40,435 nucleotides of DNA from Clostridiales bacterium (lineage in GTDB: Bacteria > Bacillota > Clostridia > Oscillospirales > Oscillospiraceae), in assembly GCA_014799565.1 (NCBI GenBank), contig JAAVHT010000087.1, positions 1 through 40,435 on the forward strand. Reading direction: 5' to 3'. The translations under genes and the position numbers were made by a program. Below the pieces are notes generated by a model. That model had not been told where the DNA came from and ran no database searches. It saw only the letters and a program-made list of their open reading frames with translations. Of this stretch, positions 15,673-23,603 are shown piece by piece. Position 1 is the first letter of the stretch. The number at the start of each line of letters is the position of its first letter.

Positions 15673-16723
15673 TCCCGTTCTCGTGGCGAAAGCCGCAGTC
15701 ACCCTGCTCTCCAATGAAAAGACGAGAAAGGGCATCGGTTGGGCTATCGCGGCCATCCTGTCCCCCTTCATCGTGGTGGTGGCCCTGCTGTGCTCCCTGG
15801 GCTCCGGGGCGGCCAACCATAACGTCTCCGCCGCCCAGCTGTGCTTCCAGGACGGCCCCCTGCCCGACAACACCCCCGCCGAGTACCGTGTGTGCATCGA
15901 GCAAATGCGGGCAGATTTCGCTGAATTGGATGATGCCATTTCAGCCATCGAAGCCATGATAGAGGACGACAGCAGCCTCGACCCCATCCGGGTCAAGGCT
16001 GTGTTTTTCTCTCTGTACTTCGGCGGCGAGACTCCGCTCATCAGCCAGTTCGCCAACTGTTTTGCCACCAGCGAGATCCGCACACGCACCGTCACCGAAA
16101 CGGACGAGGAGGGCAATGAAATCGAGGTGGAGCAGACCTACACCGTGGCAATCCCCATCAAGGATATGGCCACGGTCTATGCCAACATCGCCGCCTCGCT
16201 GGGGGCTGAAACCACAGAGGAACAGAAGTCCAACGCGGACAGCGTGTACAGCCTCATCAAGTATGGCTATCCCGGGGCGGCGGAGGGCGGCGGCTTCGAG
16301 GGCTCCGATGTGCCCTATGTAGGCGCGGATGGTTTCTGCTCCCCGGTGGGGGCCAACTGGCGGAACATCGTCACCTCCGAATTCGGTGGGCGGATCGACC
16401 CCATCACCGGCCAGCGGGACGGCCACAACGGGATGGATCTGGCCGTGCCCATGGGCACCCCTGTCCGCGCGGCGCTGCCCGGTACGGTTCGGGTGGCAGC
16501 ATACGATTCCAGCTACGGCTACTACGTGACCATCGGCCATGAGAATGGCCTGGTGACCCTGTATGCCCACAACTCCCGGCTGCTCGTGACCCCCGGCCAG
16601 GTGGTTCAGGCCGGGGATGTAGTGTCCCTGTCCGGCTCCACCGGGCGATCCACCGGCCCCCACCTCCACTTCGAGGTACGAATCAACGGGCAGAGAACGA
16701 ACCCGAGATATTATTTACCGTAA
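15665..16723 (+). CDS. Membrane-anchored M23 (LytM-type) peptidoglycan endopeptidase
   Basis: A TTG start at 15665 lies behind GGGGGA and overlaps the stop of the preceding gene. The 352-residue protein has one membrane segment near residues 27-46 (AIAAILSPFIVVVALLC), a middle domain of about 180 residues of unknown fold, and a C-terminal M23 peptidase domain. The zinc ligands are seen in GHNGMDLAVPMGTP and GPHLHFEVR. It should cleave peptide cross-links in the wall to let the mating channel through, the VirB1-like role played by CwlT-type enzymes in Gram-positive elements. No lysozyme-like or NlpC/P60 domain is evident, which many relatives have. Confidence 0.88.
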   Translation: MVDPVLVAKAAVTLLSNEKTRKGIGWAIAAILSPFIVVVALLCSLGSGAANHNVSAAQLCFQDGPLPDNTPAEYRVCIEQMRADFAELDDAISAIEAMIEDDSSLDPIRVKAVFFSLYFGGETPLISQFANCFATSEIRTRTVTETDEEGNEIEVEQTYTVAIPIKDMATVYANIAASLGAETTEEQKSNADSVYSLIKYGYPGAAEGGGFEGSDVPYVGADGFCSPVGANWRNIVTSEFGGRIDPITGQRDGHNGMDLAVPMGTPVRAALPGTVRVAAYDSSYGYYVTIGHENGLVTLYAHNSRLLVTPGQVVQAGDVVSLSGSTGRSTGPHLHFEVRINGQRTNPRYYLP

Positions 16724-16742
16724 CAGGAAGGAGAGAAATCCC

Positions 16743-17786
16743 ATGAAAATCAAAGCGGATCTGATCCGTTACCCGGAGCGCCTCCGCCCCGCCTGGTGCC
16801 AGATAGAAAAAGTGGTCGAGCTTCCCGGGCCGGAGTTCAACGCGTTCCTGATCGCGCCCCAGGAGGAGCAGCCGTTCCTCGCGGACAACGCCGAGCTGAT
16901 GCACGAGTGGAAATGCGTCAACCACTGCCTGCTGGTGCTGGGCGAGGGCTGCACGGACGGTGTGCTGGTGGACTCGGGGGGCAGCGCACTCGCCCAATAC
17001 GCGGCCTATCTGCCCCACGCGAGAACCATCGTGAACGCCGAGCTGGAGCGGGCAGTGGATCACATTGTCCGGCAGGGCACCGAGCACACCGCCAGTGGGT
17101 ACTGGTGCGTCTACTGCGAGGAGCTGGAGGAGAAGTTCGGCCTGACCATCCCCGAGGGGAGCGGCCTGGACGCCATGCTGAAGGACGCGCTGGCGCGCCG
17201 CCCGGAGGTGGCGGCAACGGAGATCCACAACGGCGCCATCGAAACCTCCTTCCATCCGGAGTTCTGCATATGCCTGGACGCGCAGAAGGAAGCGTCCGCT
17301 TCTTTTTCGCCGGAGCGCATGGCGGAGCTTTTTGATAACGCCGTTACCGCGGCGCTGGAGCTTTATGATGGCGAGGAACTGTACACCGTGCTCCATGGCA
17401 GCTTCGGGATGACCATCCAGGAGATCCGGGAGCACAGATATTTTTCGGACGAAGAACTGTCCGAGATCTGCGGCGTCCCCCGGCAGATGCTGGACTGCGG
17501 CATGAGGGTGCGGGACATCCTCCAGCTGGACGGCGTTTCCGACCGGGCGTCCCTGTCCCATAAAAACTCTATCGTCCTCGTTCCGCTGGAAGATCTGAAA
17601 AAGCTGACGCCCAGCGGGCAGGAGGAATTCGTCTCTTTGCTGGACGCGCGGGTGGCCGATATCCGGGTCGATGATGGCGCTCCCGAGCTGATGCTGGAGG
17701 GTGTGGAGCCAAAAGAACTGGAACGGTTCTGCGATATGCTCGAAGCACACGAGCAGGCGGAGCAGGCCATGGGGCCCACGATGTGA
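16743..17786 (+). CDS. ICE accessory protein of unknown function, GPTM C-terminus
   Basis: A good GGAGAG ribosome site precedes ATG 16743. The 347-residue acidic protein begins MKIKADLIRYPERLRPAWCQ and has no membrane segment. The N-terminal 50 residues (VELPGPEFNAFLIAP) and a HNGAIETSFHPEFC region look like separate small domains. The C-terminal half is rich in short acidic helices and contains NSIVLVPLEDLKKLTPSGQE. I do not recognise a catalytic motif. It is the first of six accessory genes between the hydrolase and the oriT candidate. It ends in GPTM, as do two other genes in this block. The next gene starts 15 nt after or overlapping its stop. Confidence 0.6.
   Translation: MKIKADLIRYPERLRPAWCQIEKVVELPGPEFNAFLIAPQEEQPFLADNAELMHEWKCVNHCLLVLGEGCTDGVLVDSGGSALAQYAAYLPHARTIVNAELERAVDHIVRQGTEHTASGYWCVYCEELEEKFGLTIPEGSGLDAMLKDALARRPEVAATEIHNGAIETSFHPEFCICLDAQKEASASFSPERMAELFDNAVTAALELYDGEELYTVLHGSFGMTIQEIREHRYFSDEELSEICGVPRQMLDCGMRVRDILQLDGVSDRASLSHKNSIVLVPLEDLKKLTPSGQEEFVSLLDARVADIRVDDGAPELMLEGVEPKELERFCDMLEAHEQAEQAMGPTM
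17772..17786 (+). repeat. Conserved 3'-end 15-mer encoding GPTM-stop (copy 1)
   Basis: GGGCCCACGATGTGA closes this gene. It differs at one base from two other copies (19848-19862 and 21103-21117) that also encode Gly-Pro-Thr-Met-stop at the ends of unrelated genes. Confidence 0.7.
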
Positions 17787-17800
17787 AAGCGGGGTCGAGC

Positions 17801-18928
17801 GTGAAAAAATACGATATTCCGTTCGTGGCGGACGGCCTCACTGCCTATGCCATTGAGCGGCAGAACAATTTCGAACGCCATCAGCCCCAAGGGAAATCCC
17901 CCTGGGCCGAGTCCCAGCGCTTCTGGATCGGCGCGATCCTCCAGGGGATGGTGCGGCTGGAGGGCGGGACGCCCGGCCCGGAGATGATGGAACAGTTCGA
18001 CCAGCGGTTGGCGGCGGCCCATGACTGTGCCGCTACGGAAACACTCACCCCTGCCGAGCAGGAGGAGCTGGTGCGCAGCCTGCGCAGTTATGTTTCCGCG
18101 TTGGAGACCACCGGCGAACACCGCGGCCTGCAGGTCGCGGTGGTGCGGGAGCTGCTGGAGGACATGGCCACCCACCTCCCCTGGAACAGCTCCGCCAACG
18201 GTCTCGACTATGCCAGGGATGAAGTGGACAGCATCCTCCTGCGCATGACGGCGCGGAAGCCCATCCACTTCACCCGCATCCTGCTGGGCAGTGATATGGG
18301 CCCGGCAGATGACGATTTCGTCCCCGGCATCGTGACGGACGTGGATGGTATCCGCGGCACCAAACTGTTCGCACGGCTCTCCCAGACGCACCCGGAGGTA
18401 GATAAATGGCCCGCCATCGCAACCGTCTGGCTGTGCGGCGGGCAAACAGCCACCGCCGCCACGGTTCCCGCCGACGAGCTGGAGCTGGGGATCATCAGGG
18501 AGGTGGGCACACGGTTCCTGGACTATCCCGGTGTCCGCCCGGCATGGCCTCATGAGCTGCGCGTCCCGGTTCACGAACAGATCCGTGTGCTGAAGGTGGA
18601 ACCGGGTAGGCTGCCGGAGGAGATTACGATGCCCAACACACTGGAAGCGTTCCAGGCGGCGGTGGGTGGTTACATCGAGGTGCTGGATCTGGGCGGCGAC
18701 GCTGTCCTCGTCTGCAACGAGGAGGGCAAGCTGGCGGGACTGCCTGCCAACCGCCGCGTGTGCGGAGATACCATCGCCGGGATATTCCTCATCACAGGCT
18801 CCGCGGATGGGGAGTTCTGTTCCCTCTCCGATGAGGACGCCGCGCACTACGCCAAAGAGTTTGAACAGCCCATGCCGGTCTATGGCGACCCGGACACACC
18901 CACCCAGTGGGAGTTCCATGTATTCTGA
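17801..18928 (+). CDS. Protein with C-terminal DUF3846 domain
   Basis: I prefer GTG 17801, seven bases after GCGGGG; GTG 17783, which overlaps the previous stop, is the alternative. The 375-residue protein has an N-terminal part of about 230 residues without a recognisable motif. Its C-terminal 130 residues match DUF3846: RVLKVEPGRLPEEITMPNTL, AVGGYIEVLDLGGDAVLVCN, NEEGKLAGLPANRR and a final SLSDEDAAHYAKEF. DUF3846 proteins are common in Firmicutes and actinobacterial mobile elements and phages; their biochemical role is not known to me. Context suggests an accessory or anti-defence protein of the ICE. Confidence 0.72.
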   Translation: MKKYDIPFVADGLTAYAIERQNNFERHQPQGKSPWAESQRFWIGAILQGMVRLEGGTPGPEMMEQFDQRLAAAHDCAATETLTPAEQEELVRSLRSYVSALETTGEHRGLQVAVVRELLEDMATHLPWNSSANGLDYARDEVDSILLRMTARKPIHFTRILLGSDMGPADDDFVPGIVTDVDGIRGTKLFARLSQTHPEVDKWPAIATVWLCGGQTATAATVPADELELGIIREVGTRFLDYPGVRPAWPHELRVPVHEQIRVLKVEPGRLPEEITMPNTLEAFQAAVGGYIEVLDLGGDAVLVCNEEGKLAGLPANRRVCGDTIAGIFLITGSADGEFCSLSDEDAAHYAKEFEQPMPVYGDPDTPTQWEFHVF

Positions 18929-18940
18929 AGGGAGGTCAAT

Positions 18941-19198
18941 ATGAAGAAAGCAAATATCACCGTGGCGTTCGACGAGGATAAGCTGGACGCGCTGGAGTTC
19001 TCGCTGAAGAAGGAGGGCTCCACCGTGCAGTCCACGCTGGAGCAGACGCTGGCGCAGCTCTATGAGCAGACCGTGCCCCAGCCGCTGCGGGAGTATCTGG
19101 ACAGCCGCTCCGCCCCCGCGCCCCGGCCCAAGCGTCCGGCGCGTCCCACGCCGAAGGAGCGGCCTGCACCGCCCGAAGCGGAGGTGCGTCATGAGTAA
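18941..19198 (+). CDS. DUF6103-family small protein
   Basis: ATG 18941 follows GGGAGGTC. The 85-residue product opens with a beta-strand (ANITVAFDED), then two amphipathic helices (KLDALEFSLKKEG, STVQSTLEQTLAQLYEQ) and VPQPLREYLDSR, after which a Pro/Arg-rich tail (about residues 58-80) follows. The fold suggests an RHH-like dimer, and I recall this family as DUF6103 from Clostridia elements. It overlaps the next gene by 8 nt (ATGAGTAA), and that gene begins with a related domain. DNA binding is inferred. Confidence 0.72.
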   Translation: MKKANITVAFDEDKLDALEFSLKKEGSTVQSTLEQTLAQLYEQTVPQPLREYLDSRSAPAPRPKRPARPTPKERPAPPEAEVRHE

Positions 19199-19862
19199 GC
19201 GGAGCATCGTCCTGCATCTGGATGAGGGCTGGTATGACGCGCTGTCCCGTCAGCTGAACAAGAAGGACACTACCATTGAGGATGAGCTCAACGCATACTT
19301 GGACGAAATGCTCAACCAGCTCCCCGCGCCGGTGTATGAGCGGGTCAGCCGGGAGATCTGGGAGGAGGATCAGCGGCAGCGGCAGGCGGCGGAAGCCGTC
19401 CGCCGCTTCTCTGTGTTCCGCGTCACCCAGGATGGCCGCACGGATCATCTGCTGACCGAGGGCGCCGGATCAATGGACGCGCTCCACGCCGCCATGCGGC
19501 TGCGCACCTACCTGCTGCGCAAGGGCAATTCGTCTGAGCGGTTCGCCGAGACCATACCCGCGGCGGACTACATCGCCCCGGAGGTGTTCCGGGAGTACGC
19601 TGACGAGCTGCGGCAAGACACCGGACGGATGGTATCCGCGCTGGACATTGACCTGGACCGGGGCGAGTTCTCTGTCCTGGACGCGCAAGACGGCTGGAAA
19701 ACGTACACGACCCGTGATGCGTCCGTGGCCGCGTGGTACGCCAGCCGAAGGGACGGCATGACCTGGGAATGGCGGCTGGACCGCTTTGCCGAGCAGCTGG
19801 AAAACAAGATAATCCGCTGTGAAGGGCCCGAGACGGAGCCGCCTTCCGGGCCGACGATGTGA
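19191..19862 (+). CDS. DUF6103-like N-terminus fused to an unknown C-terminal domain, GPTM tail
   Basis: ATG 19191 lies behind GGAGGTG and overlaps the previous gene by 8 nt. The first 55 residues (RSIVLHLDEGWYDALSRQLN, LPAPVYERVSREI) repeat the layout of the preceding DUF6103 protein, so the pair looks like a tandem duplication. The remaining 170 residues form an alpha/beta domain (FSVFRVTQDGRTDHLLTEG, SALDIDLDRGEFSVLDAQDG, DASVAAWYASRR) that I cannot assign. It ends in GPTM. 223 residues, no membrane segment. Confidence 0.65.
   Translation: MSKRSIVLHLDEGWYDALSRQLNKKDTTIEDELNAYLDEMLNQLPAPVYERVSREIWEEDQRQRQAAEAVRRFSVFRVTQDGRTDHLLTEGAGSMDALHAAMRLRTYLLRKGNSSERFAETIPAADYIAPEVFREYADELRQDTGRMVSALDIDLDRGEFSVLDAQDGWKTYTTRDASVAAWYASRRDGMTWEWRLDRFAEQLENKIIRCEGPETEPPSGPTM
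19848..19862 (+). repeat. Conserved 3'-end 15-mer encoding GPTM-stop (copy 2)
   Basis: GGGCCGACGATGTGA, identical base for base to the copy at 21103-21117 and one base different from 17772-17786. Confidence 0.7.
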
Positions 19863-19990
19863 GGCCGTACTGTCCAACCTGCCAAAAGCTGCCCCTGTGA
19901 TTTCATTGGGTTTGCTGAATGGATATCCCAGCGCGGGTGTGGCATTGTGTTGCCAGCCCTGTATCAACAAAACGAAAGGATGAGTTCAAC

Positions 19991-20536
19991 ATGAGTATCC
20001 AAACCCACTTCACACCCACAGAAGCCTGTACCTTGATCGCCCACGAGGCTGTGTCCATGCTGGACACGGTACAAACTGAAATGCCCCAGTGCATGAAAGA
20101 ATTCCGCACCGCGCTGGAAACGCTCTGCACGATCCATGAACTGGGCAAAGACGGCGAAACCCTGCTGGCCTGGGTGGACGTGGAGATCGCCAGCGCCGAA
20201 CGGTTCATTGCCGATGGCGTCAACCTGCCCTACATGATCGATATGTGCCGTCTGAATACCGAGCCGGACGCGGTGGCACAGATGGATCTGGTCTGGATGC
20301 TGTTCGACACGGCGGCGATGGAGGAGTGCGGGCCGGAGCAGCGGCAGGCCCTCCTGAACACCGCACGGACGGTCACGGAAATGTGCGGCCTGGACGATCT
20401 GCTCCTGACCACCCTGAAGTCCAACGCAGTCACGCTTGCTAAGGGGCTTGGCACCGAGCTGGCCGATATTCACGCCGCGCTCCAGGCTGTCGCGGAACAG
20501 TCCTCGGGGCCCGTCCAACAGCAGGAGGTTCTGTGA
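19991..20536 (+). CDS. Acidic helical protein of unknown function
   Basis: ATG 19991 follows AAAGGATGAG; an earlier in-frame ATG at 19919 lacks a ribosome site. The 181-residue protein appears almost entirely helical and acidic, with several Cys and Met residues (PQCMKEFRTALETLCTIHEL, AMEECGPEQRQALLNTARTV). It has no membrane segment, no signal peptide and no motif I recognise. About 128 non-coding bases separate it from the gene before, and it overlaps or abuts the next gene. Part of the accessory block beside the oriT candidate. Confidence 0.58.
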   Translation: MSIQTHFTPTEACTLIAHEAVSMLDTVQTEMPQCMKEFRTALETLCTIHELGKDGETLLAWVDVEIASAERFIADGVNLPYMIDMCRLNTEPDAVAQMDLVWMLFDTAAMEECGPEQRQALLNTARTVTEMCGLDDLLLTTLKSNAVTLAKGLGTELADIHAALQAVAEQSSGPVQQQEVL

Positions 20537-20538
20537 GC

Positions 20539-21117
20539 ATGGGCATTCAACAGGAAGTGCTGGACGAGATCGAGCGGTGCCGGGCACAACTCCACCAGCT
20601 CTCCCACATGGACGCGTTCGTCCTGCGCATGACCGTGGGCGACATATCCGCGCACCTCCGGGACACCGGCGCGCGTGTTCTCCCTCTGGGTTCGGCGGCT
20701 GCCCAGTGCAAAGGGACGAAGCCTGTGGCGGTAATCCTGCCCAACGGTGAGAGGGTGGAAACGTCCACCTGGAAGAAAGCCGCCGCCGCGATTCTGCGGG
20801 ACTGTGACTCAGACCCCCAGCGCCACGACCTGCTCATGGAACTGCGTGGACGTGCCGCCGGCAACTTCCGCCAGCTGCTGTCCGAGACGCCGGATGGGAT
20901 GAATGCGCCGCTGAAGATCAACGACGGTCTCTACCTGGAAAGCAAATTCGACACACAGGCTCTGCTGGAGAACCTCACGCAGAAGGTTCTGCGCCGGGTC
21001 GGTTACGACTGCGGCGGCGTGGCCGTGCTCTATCAGCCCCCCAGGCAGGAGACCGTCCTGGCCGCTGAACCCGAGCAGGATGAGGGCTTCTCCCCTCCCA
21101 TCGGGCCGACGATGTGA
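20539..21117 (+). CDS. ICE accessory protein of unknown function, GPTM C-terminus
   Basis: GGAGG lies 5 nt before GTG 20533 and 11 nt before ATG 20539, so either may be the start; GTG 20533 would overlap the previous stop. The 192-residue product begins with a helical segment (EIERCRAQLHQLSHM). It then has an alpha/beta part (KPVAVILPNGERVETSTWKK, GRAAGNFRQLL, LKINDGLYLESKFDTQALLE, QKVLRRVGYD) that looks like a small ligand- or DNA-binding domain, which I cannot name securely. The last residues are GPTM. A hairpin 20 nt downstream probably ends the transcription unit. Confidence 0.6.
   Translation: MGIQQEVLDEIERCRAQLHQLSHMDAFVLRMTVGDISAHLRDTGARVLPLGSAAAQCKGTKPVAVILPNGERVETSTWKKAAAAILRDCDSDPQRHDLLMELRGRAAGNFRQLLSETPDGMNAPLKINDGLYLESKFDTQALLENLTQKVLRRVGYDCGGVAVLYQPPRQETVLAAEPEQDEGFSPPIGPTM
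21103..21117 (+). repeat. Conserved 3'-end 15-mer encoding GPTM-stop (copy 3)
   Basis: GGGCCGACGATGTGA, identical to the copy at 19848-19862. Confidence 0.7.
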
Positions 21118-21137
21118 GTTCCCGGCAGAGTAATACA

Positions 21138-21169
21138 GAGGGCCGTTCTGCGCCTACAGAGCGGCCCTC
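21138..21169 (+). terminator. Strong hairpin ending the accessory gene block
   Basis: GAGGGCCGTTCTG pairs with CAGAGCGGCCCTC (13 bp, one G-T pair) around a 6-nt loop. The following sequence (AAACTGTTT) is only weakly T-rich, so termination may be partial. It lies 20 nt after the last accessory gene. Confidence 0.6.
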
Positions 21170-21435
21170 AAACTGTTTCCCCCGTGTCGGCCCCTGTGAT
21201 GGCGTTTGTGACCCTCCTGCGGGCCGGCCCCTCCGGGGGAATCAGACGCGGTGTTGGCCCGCTGTGGGCCGATTGTGCGGGTCGGCGGTTTTGGCCCACG
21301 CCGAAGGCCCATTCCCCTGCCCCAAAGCGCCCTCGGAAAGGGATTCAAGGGCAGCCCAGAGTGCCCAATCAGGGCAATGCAGAAGGTTCGATTTTTGAGC
21401 TGGATAAAGCGGTGGCTCACCGCCTGTCACACCGC
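21170..21435. other. Non-coding GC-rich stretch before the oriT candidate
   Basis: No frame here has a ribosome site or a protein-like composition. It holds many short GGCCC/GGGCC palindromic pieces, for example GGCCCGCTGTGGGCC near 21255, which could form secondary structure. No promoter or RNA gene is recognised. Confidence 0.45.
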
Positions 21436-21605
21436 CCCGCAATGCGGGTCGGGAAGGACGGGGACACAACCCATTTGAACCTTTCCCGGTCTGTTTCCGG
21501 GTAGTTGGCGTGGCTCCGATTTTGGGCCGCTGAGCCAACTATGGCTCCAGAACAACGGAAACACCCGCCGTTGTGCCGTTTCGGATGGCTCCGAAGTGGC
21601 TCTGA
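21436..21605 (+). other. Candidate origin of transfer (oriT) with iterated and inverted repeats
   Basis: This non-coding stretch lies just upstream of the RHH and relaxase genes. It contains CCCGCA-A-TGCGGG (21436-21448); CCCGG/CCGGG (21485-21501); TAGTTGGC with GCCAACTA (21502-21509, 21534-21541); ACAACGG with CCGTTGT (21552-21558, 21568-21574); and TTCGGA-TGGC-TCCGAA (21580-21595). TGGCTC recurs in direct orientation at 21511, 21542, 21586 and 21597, mostly as TGGCTCCGA or TGGCTCTGA, and once inverted at 21532. Clustered inverted repeats plus iterons next to relaxosome genes are the usual layout of an oriT. The nick site cannot be read from the sequence. Confidence 0.55.
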
Positions 21606-21641
21606 CGCGGATTTTTCAAAAACTATGAGGAGGAAAATGAT

Positions 21642-22049
21642 ATGCCCGAAGAAAAAATGCGCATCCACACCCGTGTCACACAGGAAATGGAACGCAAGAT
21701 CAACGCTGCGATGGAAAAAGCGAACTGCCAGAGCCGAAACGAGTTCCTGGAGAAAGCGCTCCAGTTCTATTGCGATTACCTGGCCGCCGAGGACGTAGCG
21801 GATTTCCTGCCGCCCATTTTCGTCCACGCCATGCAGGGCACGCTCCAGTGCAGTGAGGATCGCATCGCGCGGCTGCTGTTCAAACTCACAGTGGAGCTCT
21901 CCATGATGATGAACGTGCTGGCGGCAGGACTGGAGATCGACGCCAGTCAGTTGGATCAGCTGCGCTGGCGGTGTGTGCAGGAGGTGAAAAAGACCAACGG
22001 CACGATCACGTTCAAAGATACGCTGGCAAAAAATCAAGACACAGAGTGA
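21642..22049 (+). CDS. Relaxosome RHH accessory protein
   Basis: ATG 21642 follows GAGGAGG at 8 nt. The 135-residue product begins with an RHH domain: the strand MRIHTRVT, then helices EMERKINAAMEKANC and SRNEFLEKALQFYCDYLA. The C-terminal 80 residues are helical and contain a Met-rich segment (LSMMMNVLAAGLE), perhaps for oligomerisation or contact with the relaxase. RHH proteins of this kind bind oriT repeats and help load the relaxase. It sits between the repeat-rich region and the relaxase gene, which fits. Confidence 0.78.
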   Translation: MPEEKMRIHTRVTQEMERKINAAMEKANCQSRNEFLEKALQFYCDYLAAEDVADFLPPIFVHAMQGTLQCSEDRIARLLFKLTVELSMMMNVLAAGLEIDASQLDQLRWRCVQEVKKTNGTITFKDTLAKNQDTE

Positions 22050-22181
22050 CGGCTCAAAAAAAATAAACGTCCGCCAAGGGAGTGCTGCACCCATCGGGTG
22101 AACTGAGGGTAGGTTCATGATGGACTGCCCAGAAGGTATTCTCTCTAAGATTTTTAATACAGAGATATAACAAACACGGGG
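22050..22181 (+). other. Non-coding gap between RHH and relaxase genes
   Basis: 132 bases without a gene. An A-run (22057-22065) and a small ACCC-ATC-GGGT hairpin near 22091-22101 are visible. A second oriT element or a relaxase leader could lie here, but nothing is clear enough to name. Confidence 0.35.
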
Positions 22182-23600
22182 GTGAGTCTTACGCCGCGCG
22201 TTATTTTCAAGTGCCCACACATCAAAGGCAGCGGTGAAAAAGCTGCCGCCCACCTGTCCAACTACGTCGGCTACATCTCCACGCGGAATGGTGTGGAGCG
22301 CGTCGATCCCGGCCAAGCGGCAAAGCCCGCCACCAAGAAGCAGCTCAAAATGGTGGAGCGGCTTCTCCGGGACTTCCCATCCAGCCGGGAACTGTTTGAG
22401 TACGCTGACTACCAGGCCGCTCCTACAAGGGGCAACATATCCGAGTTCATCACCCGCGCCATTGAGGACAACTACGAGGCAATTGCTAAGCGGGAAAATT
22501 ACGTGGACTACATCGCCAACCGTCCCCGTGTCCAGAAGCTGGGGTCGCACGGTCTGTTCACCGCCGATGACAGTCCTCTGGTGCTGTCCCAGGTAGCGGA
22601 CGAGGTGGCAAACCATCCTGGTGTGGTCTGGCTGCCCATCATTTCCCTGCGGCGGGAGGATGCCGCACGGCTGGGCTATGACAGCGCCGAGAGTTGGCGC
22701 AAGCTCCTGTCCGCCCGCGCCATGGATATGGCAAAGGCGATGAAGATCCCCTATGGACAGTTCCGCTGGTACGCCGCGTTCCATGACGAGGGCAACCATC
22801 CGCATATTCACATGGTGTGCTACAGCGCAGATGGCAAGTCCGGCTTCCTCACCAAGCGGGGCATCGCGGACATCAAGTCCATGCTGGCAAAGGAGATTTT
22901 TCAGCAAGACCTGATTGCCATCTACCAGCGTCAAACTCAGCGGCGGGATGAGCTCACCGAGGATACAGGAGAAGTCATGCGTCAGCTGGTCACGGAGATG
23001 CGGACTGGGACGCTGGACAATCAGCGCATTGAGCAGCTCATGACTAAGCTGGCACACCGGCTCCAGCATTGCTCCGGCAAAAAACAGTATGGATATCTGC
23101 CCCCGGCGCTGAAGTCCCTAGTGGATGAGATCGTGGCCGAGCTGGAGAAAGATTCCCGCATCGCCGCCGCCTACGATCTGTGGTATCGGGAGCGGGAAGA
23201 AGTGCTGCGCACCTACAAGGACGATCTGCCGGAGCGCATCCCTCTCTCCCGGCAGAAGGAGTTCAAGCGGATCAAGAACATCGTGATCGAGGAGGCCGAA
23301 CGGCTGGGTAGTGCGGTACAGGTAGTTGATGCAGATACGTCGGGTGACGCTGACCAGCCACGCTATCAACCCGCCGATCCCTCAGCACCAACCAAAGCTA
23401 AAACTCCGCCGCTTGGTCTGGTGTTCAACACGACTGCTTCGCTCCTCTACCACATGGGCCGCATCTTCCAGGAGCAGCGCCCACAGCCTGCGGGCGGTAT
23501 GCAGGTGGCAGTGGACAGCAAACTCAAGCGGAAGATCCGCGAGAAAAAGATTGCCATGGGCCATAAGCCGGACGATCACGAGGGGCAGGTCATAAACTGA
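22182..23600 (+). CDS. MOBP-type conjugative relaxase (MobP3-like)
   Basis: The 472-residue protein appears to start at GTG 22182 with a weak GGGG ribosome site. It begins TPRVIFKCPHIKGSGEKAA, then YVGYISTRNGVE. The metal-binding histidines lie near residue 205 in DEGNHPHIHMVCYS, the hallmark three-His motif III of relaxases. I recall this N-terminus and length from the MobP3 class in Firmicutes elements. It would nick oriT, stay bound to the 5' end and be passed to VirD4. The catalytic tyrosine cannot be fixed by eye. The C-terminal 250 residues are helical and basic. Its stop lies 3 nt from the stop of the convergent transporter gene. Confidence 0.85.
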   Translation: MSLTPRVIFKCPHIKGSGEKAAAHLSNYVGYISTRNGVERVDPGQAAKPATKKQLKMVERLLRDFPSSRELFEYADYQAAPTRGNISEFITRAIEDNYEAIAKRENYVDYIANRPRVQKLGSHGLFTADDSPLVLSQVADEVANHPGVVWLPIISLRREDAARLGYDSAESWRKLLSARAMDMAKAMKIPYGQFRWYAAFHDEGNHPHIHMVCYSADGKSGFLTKRGIADIKSMLAKEIFQQDLIAIYQRQTQRRDELTEDTGEVMRQLVTEMRTGTLDNQRIEQLMTKLAHRLQHCSGKKQYGYLPPALKSLVDEIVAELEKDSRIAAAYDLWYREREEVLRTYKDDLPERIPLSRQKEFKRIKNIVIEEAERLGSAVQVVDADTSGDADQPRYQPADPSAPTKAKTPPLGLVFNTTASLLYHMGRIFQEQRPQPAGGMQVAVDSKLKRKIREKKIAMGHKPDDHEGQVIN

Positions 23601-23603
23601 CTG

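Noticed and set aside
17363..19207. A 614-codon minus-strand frame opposite the accessory genes
   Set aside because: The + strand genes there have ribosome sites, coupled starts and a DUF3846 match; the minus frame shows none of these.
21184..21504. Possible small coding frame in the gap before the oriT candidate
   Set aside because: No ribosome site, arginine/proline-rich composition, and the sequence is made of short palindromes.
21417..23069. A 550-codon minus-strand frame opposite the relaxase and oriT candidate
   Set aside because: It is antisense to the relaxase with its three-His motif and runs through non-coding repeats.
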